Shown piece by piece: positions 26,493-35,809 of a stretch of DNA of 64,000 bases. The notes under the pieces are model-generated. The model saw only the letters and a program-made list of their open reading frames with translations. It was not told the origin of the DNA and ran no database searches. The DNA comes from DAOUCV01 sp034432095 (GTDB lineage: Bacteria > Chloroflexota > Dehalococcoidia > Dehalococcoidales > UBA2162), in the NCBI GenBank assembly GCA_034432095.1, contig DAOUCV010000021.1:1-64000 (forward strand). Direction: 5' to 3'. Numbering within the stretch: the stretch's first letter is position 1; every line of letters starts with the position of its first letter. The translations under genes and the position numbers were made by a program.

Positions 26493-27449
26493 GTGAGGAA
26501 AATGGCTTACGGGGTTACAGATTCACTCGGCGGGACGATAGTCAAGCTAAAGAGATACCCCTTTGTCCTTGATTTACTCAGACGGCTGGTGAAAGAGAAG
26601 CCAATGGGCACTTTCGGCGGGGCTTTAGTCCTGATACTGCTTTTGAGCGGCGTCTTTGCCGACCTTTTAGCCCCTTATGGCATGAACGAAGTTCACCTAG
26701 TAGATAGACTGCTTCCGCCATCACCCCAGTACGTCCTGGGCACGGATCAACTAGGGAGAGATTTGTTGAGTAACATTATCTACGGGGCTCGTATTTCGGT
26801 GATTATCGGCCTGTCCTGCGCTTGTTGTGCCACGCTTATCTCTATAGCTATAGGAGCTGTTTCAGGGTTGATTGGTGGCAAATTTGACATGGCGGTACAG
26901 AGGTTTGTCGACGCCTGCATGTGCATCCCGACGTTACTACTTACCATAACTATCATGTCTTTAGTGGGGAAGGGCATGCCACAGGTAATAGCTGTTATAT
27001 CAATAACCATGGGTATTGCCGGCTCAAGGGTAATAAGAAGTGCTGTTATCGGCATCAAAGAGAATACCTACGTGGAAGCAGCGTACGCTCTTGGTTGTTC
27101 CACTTGGAGATTACTTGTCCGGCATATCCTGCCCAATATTCTGGCGCCCGTAATTATCAATTTCACACTAATTGTGGGACAGGCGATTATGATCGAAGCC
27201 AGTTTGAGCTTCCTTGGTTTTGGTGTTCCTCCCGGGGTTCCTAGCTGGGGGAGCATGCTGAGTGCAGGAGGACGCCAATTCATGGAGAGGGCACCGCAAC
27301 TGGCTTTATATCCCGGTCTGGCCTTGGCTTTGACGGTCTACGGTATCAACATGTTTGGCGACGCGCTGAGAGACTTAATGGACCCGAGGTTGAGAGGCGG
27401 TGTGGGCCGATACAAAAGGGTGGAGAAAATGATAAAGAAAACTAATTGA
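26493..27449 (+). CDS. dppC: Peptide/nickel-type ABC permease DppC
   Basis: A permease of up to 318 residues, partner of DppB. It has the long N-terminal cytoplasmic part, LAPYGMNEVHLVDRLLPPS, the FGTDQLGRDLLSN-like LGTDQLGRDLLSNIIYGARI segment in pieces, the EAA loop AAYALGCSTWRLLVRHILPN, and the SLSFLGFGVPPGVPSWGSML signature. GTG 26493 is the first start; ATG 26502 with GAGG just upstream is an alternative. No ATPase gene follows; the next gene is on the other strand. Confidence 0.94.
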   Translation: MRKMAYGVTDSLGGTIVKLKRYPFVLDLLRRLVKEKPMGTFGGALVLILLLSGVFADLLAPYGMNEVHLVDRLLPPSPQYVLGTDQLGRDLLSNIIYGARISVIIGLSCACCATLISIAIGAVSGLIGGKFDMAVQRFVDACMCIPTLLLTITIMSLVGKGMPQVIAVISITMGIAGSRVIRSAVIGIKENTYVEAAYALGCSTWRLLVRHILPNILAPVIINFTLIVGQAIMIEASLSFLGFGVPPGVPSWGSMLSAGGRQFMERAPQLALYPGLALALTVYGINMFGDALRDLMDPRLRGGVGRYKRVEKMIKKTN

Positions 27450-27653
27450 TCAAGAAGGTGAGCAAAAAGATAAGTCAGATTAATCCTTATCTCATGACCA
27501 AGGGTGGTTCGTTTCCCCACACAGGACAGTAAGCATCGCTTCTAGGCTCGATGAGATCCTTCCCGAGGACATCCAAAAAAAGGTCATGCACCTAAAACTC
27601 GGGGGATTATGTGGTGATTCTTTGATTACTTGTGTCTTGGCACTTAAGCCTAC

Positions 27654-28532
27654 TCACACTGAAGCCCAGTGCTTGTCTCCAACAGGGAATCTACAATGCA
27701 GACTTGGACATCCTTGACAGCTGCGGAGACGTAATGGTGGTAGTTTGGCTCCCTTAGACTGCTCGACAAAATTGATTGCCTTTTTGACTTGTTCCTCATT
27801 GCCCCTTATGATTAAAGTTATCGCTCCCTCTGCCCCGCCTAATCCACCGGCAGCTATAGGCACGGCAATAGCTCCACTTAAGATTCCGATAGCATCCATT
27901 TCAGTTACCGTTTCCCCGCCCGGACAGGGGAATAGCCCGGTGGCTAAGCCCATGGCATAATCATACATAGCCGGTTTTGCCTCCTTCGAAGCCTGGCTTA
28001 TGGGGATAGGTATCAATTTCTCCAATCCAACGGGGAAGACCAAATGAAATGATATTTTTCTCCAAGTAGACAGTATTAGGCCTAATGACCCCCCTGCCGC
28101 AGGATCACCTATTAGGATACCCACGTTACCCTGGGGGTCCAAGGCATTTACTCCTTTGATAAAAACATCCGCGGGTCTCATCTGTTCCAATAATTCTGAA
28201 ATCTCCTCTTCTCCTGTTGAAAGCTTCCCATTTCTAATCACCCACCAAGAGCGGAACCCTCTCGGACCGCTGGGGGTACTGGTACTCCGTGGAGGAGAGT
28301 CTAGCATTCCCATTTCGACGCAGTTTCCCCTAGGAGTCACCACGCCGCAAACCCAGTAATTAGTCTTGGGCTTAGTCCCGGTGATCTCCTCGACAATGAA
28401 GTACGTACTACTACTAGGATGCAACACAATCATTCCCTCTGTTGCTGCCTTTCTGACGATATCCATATTGGCAACGCCTTTGGCAATCAGTTTTTTCGAT
28501 TCGGCAGGAATAAGGGTGACCTGGGCTAACAT
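27654..28532 (-). CDS. Unrecognised conserved-looking protein
   Basis: A 292-residue soluble protein with a very good ribosome-binding site (AAAGGAGGAG before ATG 28532), so almost certainly a real gene. I do not recognise the family. It starts VTLIPAESKKLIAKGVANMD and has a central glycine-rich part (GILIGDPAAGGSLGLILS; AIAVPIAAGGLGGAEGAITL) that could bind a nucleotide or cofactor. The end is Cys/His-rich, SCQGCPSLHCRFPVGDKHW, suggesting a metal site. It converges with dppC. No signal peptide or membrane helix is evident. Confidence 0.7.
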   Translation of the reverse strand: MLAQVTLIPAESKKLIAKGVANMDIVRKAATEGMIVLHPSSSTYFIVEEITGTKPKTNYWVCGVVTPRGNCVEMGMLDSPPRSTSTPSGPRGFRSWWVIRNGKLSTGEEEISELLEQMRPADVFIKGVNALDPQGNVGILIGDPAAGGSLGLILSTWRKISFHLVFPVGLEKLIPIPISQASKEAKPAMYDYAMGLATGLFPCPGGETVTEMDAIGILSGAIAVPIAAGGLGGAEGAITLIIRGNEEQVKKAINFVEQSKGAKLPPLRLRSCQGCPSLHCRFPVGDKHWASV

Positions 28533-29100
28533 ATGCTCCTCCTTTACAACGGGTTATGTTAATTGGTTATGGGGTAAAGCTCACCCCATAACTTGATTGT
28601 TTTCCCTGGAATATCTCCCAATCGTCTCGATTATACCACGGAGTCCCTGGTTTGGGTAGATTATTGACCTCTTCCCTAGTCCAGCTTATGAAGTGTTTCG
28701 TAAAACCGCCGCCGATAACCACGAGGTATCGTCCTCGCATCGCTTCAACATATTCCACTGCGCCGGCTCGTCTCACGTCGCCTCCCCCGGTAACCCTTTT
28801 TCTGAGGCAACAATAATTAATTAGGTCAATTCGCTGATTTGACAATACTTGGATTAAATATATAAAATGAATCGCCGTCGCACTAAAAGTGGATTCAATA
28901 GATCCCGGCTATACCAGCAGTTATATGAATCAGGGATGCGCAAAGCGGAGTAGCTACGGGCTATCTCCAATTTCCCGAAATGCATTTTGACCGGTTGCAT
29001 AGATAAAGTGCATAAATGGAAAGGAGGAAATGGGAACGCGAGTTTGTAGCAATTGAAAGAAGAAATCCCAGCGTAGAATATAAAAAAGGAGAGAAGAATC
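28533..29100. other. Divergent intergenic region
   Basis: 568 bases between the unrecognised gene (-) and the enoyl-CoA hydratase (+). It contains the promoter at 28839-28866 and a strong AAAAGGAGAG site before ATG 29101. A frame at 28567-28845 (-, TTG start, 92 residues, with YLVVIGGGFTKHF) lacks a recognised family and a ribosome-binding site; it may be a gene remnant. Confidence 0.45.
28839..28866 (+). promoter_or_regulatory. Sigma-70-type promoter for the hydratase/CoA transferase operon
   Basis: TTGACA (28839-28844), 16-base spacer, TATAAA (28861-28866). Transcription would begin near 28873, giving a leader of about 230 bases before ATG 29101. Confidence 0.6.
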
Positions 29101-30183
29101 ATGAAGTACGTGGATTTTGAAAGTCCTGAACAGTACCAAGATATCAAATATGAACCAGGGAGGGTCACTCGAATAATACTGAATAGGCCACGATATCTGA
29201 ATGCCATCAGCCACCCCATGTATGCCGAGATCGACGATGCCTTCGAACGCTTCGCCGCTGACCCAGAGTGCAAAGTAGCTGTCATTTCCGGAGCGGGCCC
29301 ATGTTTCTCCGCTGGGCACGATGTTATGGGGCTTACACCAGAGTCAGCACCCATGTTGGCAGACAGGAGAACTCCTGAGCAATTAATGAAGCAATTCGGG
29401 TCCGAAAAGAAGGTCTGGCTACAGTATGACGAGGAACACCGTTACTTCTTGTTCGATTTGCACCTCTATAAATTGCACCGCATTCCAAAGCCGACTATCG
29501 CCATGGTGCACGGGTATTGCATATATGGGGGATTTGCCCTAGCCGGAATAATGGACGTAATCTTTGCTTCCGAGGATGCCTTGTTCCTGGGCGTGACCGG
29601 TCAGACTGACCCAGGAACATGGGACATGGGTGTGCGTAAAGTGATGGAGGTCATGTTAGAGCACCGCTTTATGACTGCCCGTGAATGCTACGAATATCAC
29701 TTTATCAACCGCATCTTCCCTGACTACGAAACTCTGGAGAGGGAGACCCTCGCCTTTGCAGACCGCGTCGCTGACAATGTTGGAGAGGGGAATCCAAAGA
29801 TAGCTTTATATCATACGAGAGACATCCAGGGCTACACCAGGGCATTGGAGGAAAACTGGGCACGCAGTGACTGGAAGAAAGGGGGGCGCATTCCATATTC
29901 CGGGTCGGCACAACACGGTATGAGATATGAAGGAAGAGGCGTTGCTCGGGCCCCTCGGGCTTTGGCCAACCTAAAGGCAAAGCTCGAGTCAGAAGGAAAG
30001 GAAGTGCCCAAGCTGGTCCTTGAGGCGTTAGCTAGAGCCAGTTCTAGGGATGATAAGGCAGTCTGGCAGAGGGCACTCCATCAGGAGTGGAGAGAGAAAG
30101 AGCGGATAGCCAGAGCGGAAAAAGAGGCTAAGGAATGGGAGGAAAAGGAGAGAGGAAAAAGTAGTCGCAAAGCCTCAAAATGA
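29101..30183 (+). CDS. Enoyl-CoA hydratase/isomerase family protein, long form
   Basis: A 360-residue crotonase-fold protein, about 100 residues longer than a usual enoyl-CoA hydratase. Conserved parts: RIILNRPRYLNAISHPMYAEI, the first oxyanion-hole segment SGAGPCFSAGHDVMG, and the second, MVHGYCIYGGFALAGIMDVI. The extra length is C-terminal: an arm containing GSAQHGMRYEGRG and a highly charged Lys/Glu coiled tail (EKEAKEWEEKERGK). It heads the operon that continues with four CaiB-type CoA transferases. Substrate unknown; the family includes hydratases, isomerases, hydrolases and ring-opening enzymes. Confidence 0.88.
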   Translation: MKYVDFESPEQYQDIKYEPGRVTRIILNRPRYLNAISHPMYAEIDDAFERFAADPECKVAVISGAGPCFSAGHDVMGLTPESAPMLADRRTPEQLMKQFGSEKKVWLQYDEEHRYFLFDLHLYKLHRIPKPTIAMVHGYCIYGGFALAGIMDVIFASEDALFLGVTGQTDPGTWDMGVRKVMEVMLEHRFMTARECYEYHFINRIFPDYETLERETLAFADRVADNVGEGNPKIALYHTRDIQGYTRALEENWARSDWKKGGRIPYSGSAQHGMRYEGRGVARAPRALANLKAKLESEGKEVPKLVLEALARASSRDDKAVWQRALHQEWREKERIARAEKEAKEWEEKERGKSSRKASK

Positions 30184-30199
30184 GCTCCTGAACTCAGAA

Positions 30200-30286
30200 A
30201 ACAGAGCCGCGCAAAGAAGAGGGTTAATGAACTGCCTGGGGACTACCATTAGGGTGCTCTAGCAATACCTCAAGGGCGGCTCTGTT
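30200..30286 (+). repeat. 11-bp inverted repeat enclosing 65 bases
   Basis: Arms AACAGAGCCGC (30200-30210) and GCGGCTCTGTT (30276-30286) are exact complements, in the spacer between the hydratase and the first CoA transferase of the operon. No T tract follows, so it is more likely an RNA-stability or processing structure than a terminator. Confidence 0.5.
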
Positions 30287-30374
30287 AAATAAGAGAGAAA
30301 CTAGGTGAAAGGCTAATTTGTTGTATAGGGGTTACATCTTAAACTATCTGATGTAGGGAAAGGAGGGAGTGGGG

Positions 30375-31655
30375 ATGAGTCAAAAGAAAGAGGTTGGCAA
30401 CTCAAGAAGCTCGTCCGCGAATGCTAGCAATGGTGCCCTTTCTGGGCTGAAAGTTAGAGAGATAGGTAACAATGTGGCTGTAGCCTATTGTTGCAAGCTT
30501 TTGGCTGACATGGGTGCAGAGGTGATAAAGGTGGAGGACCCTGCGACCGCCAACCTTGATAGACAGGAAGGGTCTATCTGGTGTGATGACAGGGAGGGTG
30601 GGGATGTGGGATGCTTATTCGCCTATGTGAACAGTAACAAGCTTGGGGTCACTTTGAACCTGGAGACTGAGTTAGGGAAAAGCATACTGTATGACTTGGT
30701 GCGGGATGCTGATATTCTGGTGGAAGGTAACTCCCCACGAAAAGCTAAGGAGATGGGATTGGGCTACGAACGTCTCAGCCAGATTAATAATATGCTGGTG
30801 GTGACCTCAATAACACCCTTTGGCCAAACTGGCCCATATCGGGAGTACAAAGCCTATGCTATTAATTGTAGCGCTGCAGGCGGTGCTAGCAAGTCAATAG
30901 GGGAGCTCGGCCGCGAGCCGTTGTCTGTACCGCTGTATCAGCCCCATTTTCAGAGCGGCCTTATGGCAGCAGCCGCGACGCTTGGGGCTATCCTTGCTCG
31001 CGACTCTATTGGTCGTGGGCAACATATTGATATCGGTGAGACTGAGGTTTGGCTTACACATCTGGCTGGGTATGGACTGCATGGTTTTGTTTTCTACGAG
31101 CAAAAAGTGATAAGAAAAGGCCGTACAATGGCGGGCCTCTTCCCCAACGGGATTCTTGAGTGTAAAGACGGAGAAGTTTCCTTTAGCACCAACACAGGGC
31201 GCCAGTGGAAACACTTTTTGGAGATCGTGGGTGATGGTGAGATACCGAGCTGGTATTCTTCAAATCCTGTATATACTAACACAAACTTTCAGGAGCTCCA
31301 TAGAAAGTATGGGGACGAGCTGAGAGCCCGTTTGGAGCCACTATTGAAGCGTAAAACGAGGGATGAACTCATGGCGCTTGGCCAGGAGAAGCATGTCGCT
31401 CTTGCCCCCCTCCGAACCATCGCCGAAGTATTGGAAGACCCTCATCTTAACGCGAGGGGGTATTTTGTGGAGGTGGACGACCCCCGGTTGGGTAGAGTTA
31501 AATTCCCCGGGCCGCCTTTCAGACTTGCCAAAACTCCTTGCCGTATTGAGCGTCCAGCGCCCGTGCCAGGCCAACATAACGAGGAGGTCTACTGTGGCCG
31601 TTTGAGCTACTCAAAGAAATATTTAACCGAGCTCAGGCGACAGGGGGTAATATAA
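30375..31655 (+). CDS. CaiB/BaiF-family protein lacking the catalytic Asp (copy 3)
   Basis: A 426-residue family III CoA transferase homologue. It keeps the fold signatures (CKLLADMGAEVIKVEDP, SITPFGQTGPYREYKA, IGRGQHIDIGETEVW, PGQHNEEVYCGRLSY), but where relatives have a catalytic Asp before a Gly-rich turn (HGTDFMSG in the 34357 copy) it reads YQPHFQSG, placing His191 at that position. It may therefore be a non-catalytic partner in a hetero-oligomer. ATG 30375 is chosen since AGGAGG (30361-30366) is 8 bases upstream; GTG 30369 is too close. Closest relative in the window is the 34357 protein. Confidence 0.9.
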   Translation: MSQKKEVGNSRSSSANASNGALSGLKVREIGNNVAVAYCCKLLADMGAEVIKVEDPATANLDRQEGSIWCDDREGGDVGCLFAYVNSNKLGVTLNLETELGKSILYDLVRDADILVEGNSPRKAKEMGLGYERLSQINNMLVVTSITPFGQTGPYREYKAYAINCSAAGGASKSIGELGREPLSVPLYQPHFQSGLMAAAATLGAILARDSIGRGQHIDIGETEVWLTHLAGYGLHGFVFYEQKVIRKGRTMAGLFPNGILECKDGEVSFSTNTGRQWKHFLEIVGDGEIPSWYSSNPVYTNTNFQELHRKYGDELRARLEPLLKRKTRDELMALGQEKHVALAPLRTIAEVLEDPHLNARGYFVEVDDPRLGRVKFPGPPFRLAKTPCRIERPAPVPGQHNEEVYCGRLSYSKKYLTELRRQGVI

Positions 31656-31675
31656 ATATGGGGAGTTGTCGAGCG

Positions 31676-31819
31676 GAGGCCGTTTAAAAATGAAGGGGTA
31701 TCTGGCGGCTTTTCAGGGTGTCTCTGGAGCTGGAAGATGTCAAAACTCACCAAAAAGGTGGAGGTGAAGCGTTTTCAAATTGGCCGAAAATGAAGCTAAA
31801 ATCAAAACTAAACGGCCTC
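31676..31819 (+). repeat. 11-bp inverted repeat enclosing 122 bases
   Basis: Arms GAGGCCGTTTA (31676-31686) and TAAACGGCCTC (31809-31819) are exact complements and fill the spacer between two CoA transferase genes. The hexamer GAGCGG overlaps or follows both arms (31671 and 31820). The downstream ribosome-binding site (AAGGAGG) is just after the right arm, so pairing could affect its access. Confidence 0.5.
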
Positions 31820-31844
31820 GAGCGGATAAGGAGGTGATAATCAT

Positions 31845-33059
31845 ATGGAAAAGATGATGTATCCGCTCAGTGGTTTTCGGGTGGTGGATTTTGGATGGGT
31901 AGCTGCAGGCGCTGCCGCCGGCAAGATTTTGGCCGATATGGGTGCCGAAGTGATTAAGGTGGAGACAAGGACGCGCTTAGATACTACCAGATTCTCGCCA
32001 GACAATGTTGAACGGTCTCCGGAGACCGACCCAGGGTTTCACGCCATGAATCGCAATAAGTTAGGCATTACTGTAGACATGACCAAACCTGAGGGTGTTG
32101 AGCTATTGAAAAAACTGGTAAAAGTCAGTGACGTAGTACTTGAGAATTTCGCTCCCGGAGTAATGAAAAGGTTTGGCTTGGATTATGAGTCTCTACGCCG
32201 TGAAAAGCCTGACCTCATTATGGTCTCGATGCCAGGCCTTGGCAGCTGGGGTCCCCAATGGAACACGATTGCCTATGCGCCGGGTTTAGCTGCCCTCTCT
32301 GGACTAACGGGGATGATTGGGTACTATGGCGGAAGAGCCGTGGGCATACACGTAGCATATTCAGATTTCAATGCTGCTACCAACGCCGCTCTGGCAGTCC
32401 TTGCTGCTCTAATCCACCGTAGGCGTACCGGAGAAGGACAATATATTGAGGTGGCACAGCTTGAGGCCTTAGTCAGCTGCCTCGGCGAGGCGCTGTTGTA
32501 TTATCAAGTGACAGGCAGGAACCCCGGGACTCAGGGCAATCGACATCCTACGATGGCACCGCATAACAATTATCGGTGTAAGGGCGAGGACAAGTGGGTA
32601 TCAATTGCGGTGAAGACAGAGGAAGAATGGAAAAAGCTAGTCCAGGCAATGGGTGACCCACCTTCACTGCGAGCGGAGATATTTAACAGCAGGGAGGGCA
32701 GGCTTAGTCACCTAGAAGAGTTGGACAGCATCATTACCTCCTGGACGGTTAACTATACGCCAGATGAGGTCACTGATATCCTCCAAAGTGTTGGTGTAGC
32801 CGCCTGTCCCGTTATGGATATCGGGGAGTGTTACCTTAACCCTCATTTCCAGGAAAGGGAAGATTTTACTTGTGTGGAGCACCCTGCCACAGGGACTGAT
32901 TTTATCGTTAATCTGCCTTGGAGAATGAGCGAGACGTCAGGCGGAATCTATCGCCCCGCGCCCATGCTGGGTCAGCATAACCAGTACGTTCTGGGAGATA
33001 TCCTGGGCTTATCAAAAGACGAGGTCGCAGCTCTCGAGGAGAAGGGGGCACTAAAATAA
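31845..33059 (+). CDS. CaiB/BaiF type III CoA transferase (copy 4)
   Basis: A 404-residue family III CoA transferase. Features: VVDFGWVAAGAAAGKILADM, NRNKLGITVDM, SMPGLGSWGPQWNTIAYAPG, catalytic Asp in AYSDFNAATN, TGEGQYIEVAQLEALVS, and C-terminal LGQHNQYVLGDILGLSKDE. AAGGAGG stands 9 bases before ATG 31845. It is close in sequence to the next gene (same G-x-W substrate-loop pattern, similar length), so the two probably arose by duplication and may form a heteromer, as BbsE/BbsF do in benzylsuccinate metabolism. Confidence 0.93.
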   Translation: MEKMMYPLSGFRVVDFGWVAAGAAAGKILADMGAEVIKVETRTRLDTTRFSPDNVERSPETDPGFHAMNRNKLGITVDMTKPEGVELLKKLVKVSDVVLENFAPGVMKRFGLDYESLRREKPDLIMVSMPGLGSWGPQWNTIAYAPGLAALSGLTGMIGYYGGRAVGIHVAYSDFNAATNAALAVLAALIHRRRTGEGQYIEVAQLEALVSCLGEALLYYQVTGRNPGTQGNRHPTMAPHNNYRCKGEDKWVSIAVKTEEEWKKLVQAMGDPPSLRAEIFNSREGRLSHLEELDSIITSWTVNYTPDEVTDILQSVGVAACPVMDIGECYLNPHFQEREDFTCVEHPATGTDFIVNLPWRMSETSGGIYRPAPMLGQHNQYVLGDILGLSKDEVAALEEKGALK

Positions 33060-33112
33060 AAGGCCAAAGTTTCGCCAAGCCTGATCAATAAAAGATAAAG
33101 AGGAGGGAAAAG

Positions 33113-34318
33113 GTGCAACAGCTACCTCTTGAAGGCGTAAGGGTTGTTGATTTTACTACAGCCCAAGCCGGCGCTCATTGCACCCAGTGGCTCGGGGTGA
33201 TGGGGGCAGAAGTTATTAAGATTGAGAGTAGGGTGCGCCCCGATGTTACCCGGCTCTCGTCTCGAGCTGAGACGCTGGACCAGAGCGCGTCGTTTGTTTC
33301 ATTCAACAGCGGTAAGAAGAGTATTACCCTTAATATGAATCAGCCCAAGGCGGTGCAGATTGTCAAGGAGCTGGTCAAGCTCAGCGACGTAGTAACTGAG
33401 AACTTTGGCGGAGCAACGATGGAGCGCTGGGGGTTGGGATATCCGGAATTGAAGAGGCTTAAACCCGATATCATTGTCTTCGCAACCTCAGGTTACGGCA
33501 GAACCGGTCCCCGCAAGGAGTCCCCCGCCTTTGCCCCTGTTGTTGATGCCTTCTCCGGGTTACTCTCGGTGAACGGTTATGTTGGCGGCATTCCCAATGT
33601 TGTAGGAAACAGGGGGTGGACAGATGCGATGGCGGCTGTGCACGGAGCGTTTGTTATTCTGGCTGCTCTGTATCACCGCTCAAACACAGGTGAGGGACAA
33701 TACATAGACGCATCCATGACCGAACTGAATGCTAACGTACTCGGTGAACTGGTTATTGATTACGCTATGAATGAGAGAGTGGCTCAACCTGTAGGGAATC
33801 GGGATAATATTATGGCTCCTCACGGTTGCTACCGTTGCCTTGGAGAAGACAAATGGGTAGCTGTTGCGGTCTCAAGTGAGCAGGAGTGGCAAGCCTTCTG
33901 TAATGCCCTGGGCAATCCCGAGTGGACAAAGAAAGAAGAGTTCAGTGATGGGCTGAGTCGGCTGAATAATCAGGAGGAACTGAACAGGCTGATAGAAGAA
34001 TGGACAAAGCAGCATAGTCATTACGAAGTAATGGAGATATTGCAGAAGGTAGGCGTTATGGCAGGAGCGTGCCTTACTTTGGAGGAGTTAAAGAGTGACC
34101 GTCAATTGAGGGAGAGGGAGTTCCTGCTCGACATTGAGCAACCACTTATCGGGAAGCTATGCTTGTCCCGCATGCCTTGGAGGCTGAGCGGTACTCCTGG
34201 AGGAAATTACTACCGCGCCCCATTACTCGGCGAGCACAATAATTATGTTTTTGGTGAGTTACTAGGCATGCCCGAGCAGGAGATAAGACGGCTGGAGGAA
34301 GAGAAAGTCATTTACTAA
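33113..34318 (+). CDS. CaiB/BaiF type III CoA transferase (copy 5)
   Basis: A 401-residue family III CoA transferase starting at GTG 33113 behind GAGGAGGGAAAAG. Features: VVDFTTAQAGAHCTQWLGVM, SFNSGKKSITLNM, ATSGYGRTGPRKESPAFAPV, catalytic Asp in GWTDAMAAVHG, TGEGQYIDASMTELNANV, and LGEHNNYVFGELLGMPEQE at the end. It follows copy 4 by 53 bases and resembles it most. Candidate substrates are dicarboxylic or aromatic acids by analogy with other CaiB pairs; nothing in the sequence decides. Confidence 0.93.
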   Translation: MQQLPLEGVRVVDFTTAQAGAHCTQWLGVMGAEVIKIESRVRPDVTRLSSRAETLDQSASFVSFNSGKKSITLNMNQPKAVQIVKELVKLSDVVTENFGGATMERWGLGYPELKRLKPDIIVFATSGYGRTGPRKESPAFAPVVDAFSGLLSVNGYVGGIPNVVGNRGWTDAMAAVHGAFVILAALYHRSNTGEGQYIDASMTELNANVLGELVIDYAMNERVAQPVGNRDNIMAPHGCYRCLGEDKWVAVAVSSEQEWQAFCNALGNPEWTKKEEFSDGLSRLNNQEELNRLIEEWTKQHSHYEVMEILQKVGVMAGACLTLEELKSDRQLREREFLLDIEQPLIGKLCLSRMPWRLSGTPGGNYYRAPLLGEHNNYVFGELLGMPEQEIRRLEEEKVIY

Positions 34319-34356
34319 TCAGCTTGGGAATAACGACTGGAAAAAGAGCGACTGGC

Positions 34357-35568
34357 ATGAACAGGCAAGCACTCACCGGTTTAAAGGTTCTCGAATACAG
34401 CCAGTCCGTGGCTGGTGATTACTGCGGAAAGCTTCTGGCTGATTTAGGTGCTGAGGTAATTAAGGTGGAAGAGCCTGGCTCTGGCGATAAGGTCAGAAGC
34501 TGGGGCCCCTTCCCGAAGGACATACCTCACCCGGAGAAAAGCGGCATGTTTCTGTTGCTTAACACCAATAAGCTGGGGGTGACTCTCAATCTTAGGACGG
34601 CGACAGGGCTGAAGATTTTCAGGGAACTGGTACAGCGGGTTGACATTTTGGTGGAGAGCAATCTGCCCCGTGAGATGAAACAGCTCGGTCTCGACTATGA
34701 AAGCCTCCACAAGCTCAATCCTGCGCTGGTGATGACCTCAATTACCGCCTTCGGTCAGACAGGACCCTACCGGGACTATAAAGGCTGTGACCTTATCAAC
34801 TACAGTATGGGTGGAGGTGCTTATTACAACCCCGCGGAGGGGGTGGATAACGTTGAGGAGTTCCCCCCGTTAAAGGTGCCAGCCCACGGCACCGATTTTA
34901 TGAGCGGGGCTAGCGCCGCGGTAAGTACAATGTCGGCGGTTATTGCCCGGAAGACATCTGGTCTGGGACAGCATGTGGACGTTTCGCAGCAAGAAGCTCT
35001 GACTTCCGTAGCGCGTAACCAAATTATTTCCTATTCCCAGACAGGTATGCTTACCTTCAGTAGGGCGAAACGAGGCGGGTCCAATCTGTTTCCCTGCAAG
35101 GACGGCTATGTGTGCCTGTATCTGATGGAGGATCTATTTTGGCCAAGCCTAAAGAAGATGCTGGGCAATCCAGATTGGACTAAGGAGGAGTGGTGCCAAG
35201 ACCCCGCCAGACGCGCCCAGAATGCCAAAAAGTTCCATGAAGTATTGGTAGAGTGGACGAGTCAGCACACAATGGATGAGGTGTACCAGGCAGCGATTGC
35301 TAATCGCATTCCCTGCTCCCCGGTTCGCAGCGTAAAAGACCTGTTCACTGATGAGCAGTTGACGGCACGGGATTTCTTTGTGGAGATTGACCACCCAGCA
35401 GCGGGCAGGCTTAAATATCCTGGAGCACCCTACAAACTTTCGGCAACCCCCTGGACAGTAAAGCGTCCTGCCCCTCTCCTCGGCGAGCACAATGAGAAAG
35501 TGTACTGCCAGATGCTAGGCTACACTCGGCAGGATTTGGTGAAGATGAGGGAGACCGGGGTAATCTAG
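34357..35568 (+). CDS. CaiB/BaiF type III CoA transferase (copy 6)
   Basis: A family III CoA transferase of about 403 residues. Homology begins at LTGLKVLEYSQSVAGDYCGK, so I start at ATG 34357; the frame is open from TTG 34324. It has SITAFGQTGPYRDYKGCDL, catalytic Asp in HGTDFMSGASA, GLGQHVDVSQQEAL and LGEHNEKVYCQMLGYTRQD. It is most similar to copy 3, which lacks the Asp, making a catalytic/non-catalytic pair plausible. Last gene of the operon; it converges with the activase gene. Confidence 0.92.
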   Translation: MNRQALTGLKVLEYSQSVAGDYCGKLLADLGAEVIKVEEPGSGDKVRSWGPFPKDIPHPEKSGMFLLLNTNKLGVTLNLRTATGLKIFRELVQRVDILVESNLPREMKQLGLDYESLHKLNPALVMTSITAFGQTGPYRDYKGCDLINYSMGGGAYYNPAEGVDNVEEFPPLKVPAHGTDFMSGASAAVSTMSAVIARKTSGLGQHVDVSQQEALTSVARNQIISYSQTGMLTFSRAKRGGSNLFPCKDGYVCLYLMEDLFWPSLKKMLGNPDWTKEEWCQDPARRAQNAKKFHEVLVEWTSQHTMDEVYQAAIANRIPCSPVRSVKDLFTDEQLTARDFFVEIDHPAAGRLKYPGAPYKLSATPWTVKRPAPLLGEHNEKVYCQMLGYTRQDLVKMRETGVI

Positions 35569-35809
35569 CAGACCATCAAGTCTAAGGAGGGTGGGACCGG
35601 CTCGGCAATCCTCTCCGCGGCTTTTGTCCGCCGCTAGAGCCAGGTGATTTTGCCCCTGAGCCACATCATTAAGACTCAGCTCCAATAGCCCCTACGCACG
35701 TGTCCTCGGTTTCATAAGTATTCTTTCCCCTAAGTGACCGGCGTCCCTTATTTCGGCTTTCCCATTCACAAGGTTAAGTTTGATGATAGGGGGATTTTTA
35801 ATCATGCCC

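Noticed and set aside
28567..28845. 92-residue frame on the - strand with a VVIGGGF segment
   Set aside because: TTG start, no ribosome-binding site and no domain beyond a short glycine motif; may be a remnant, not supported as a gene.
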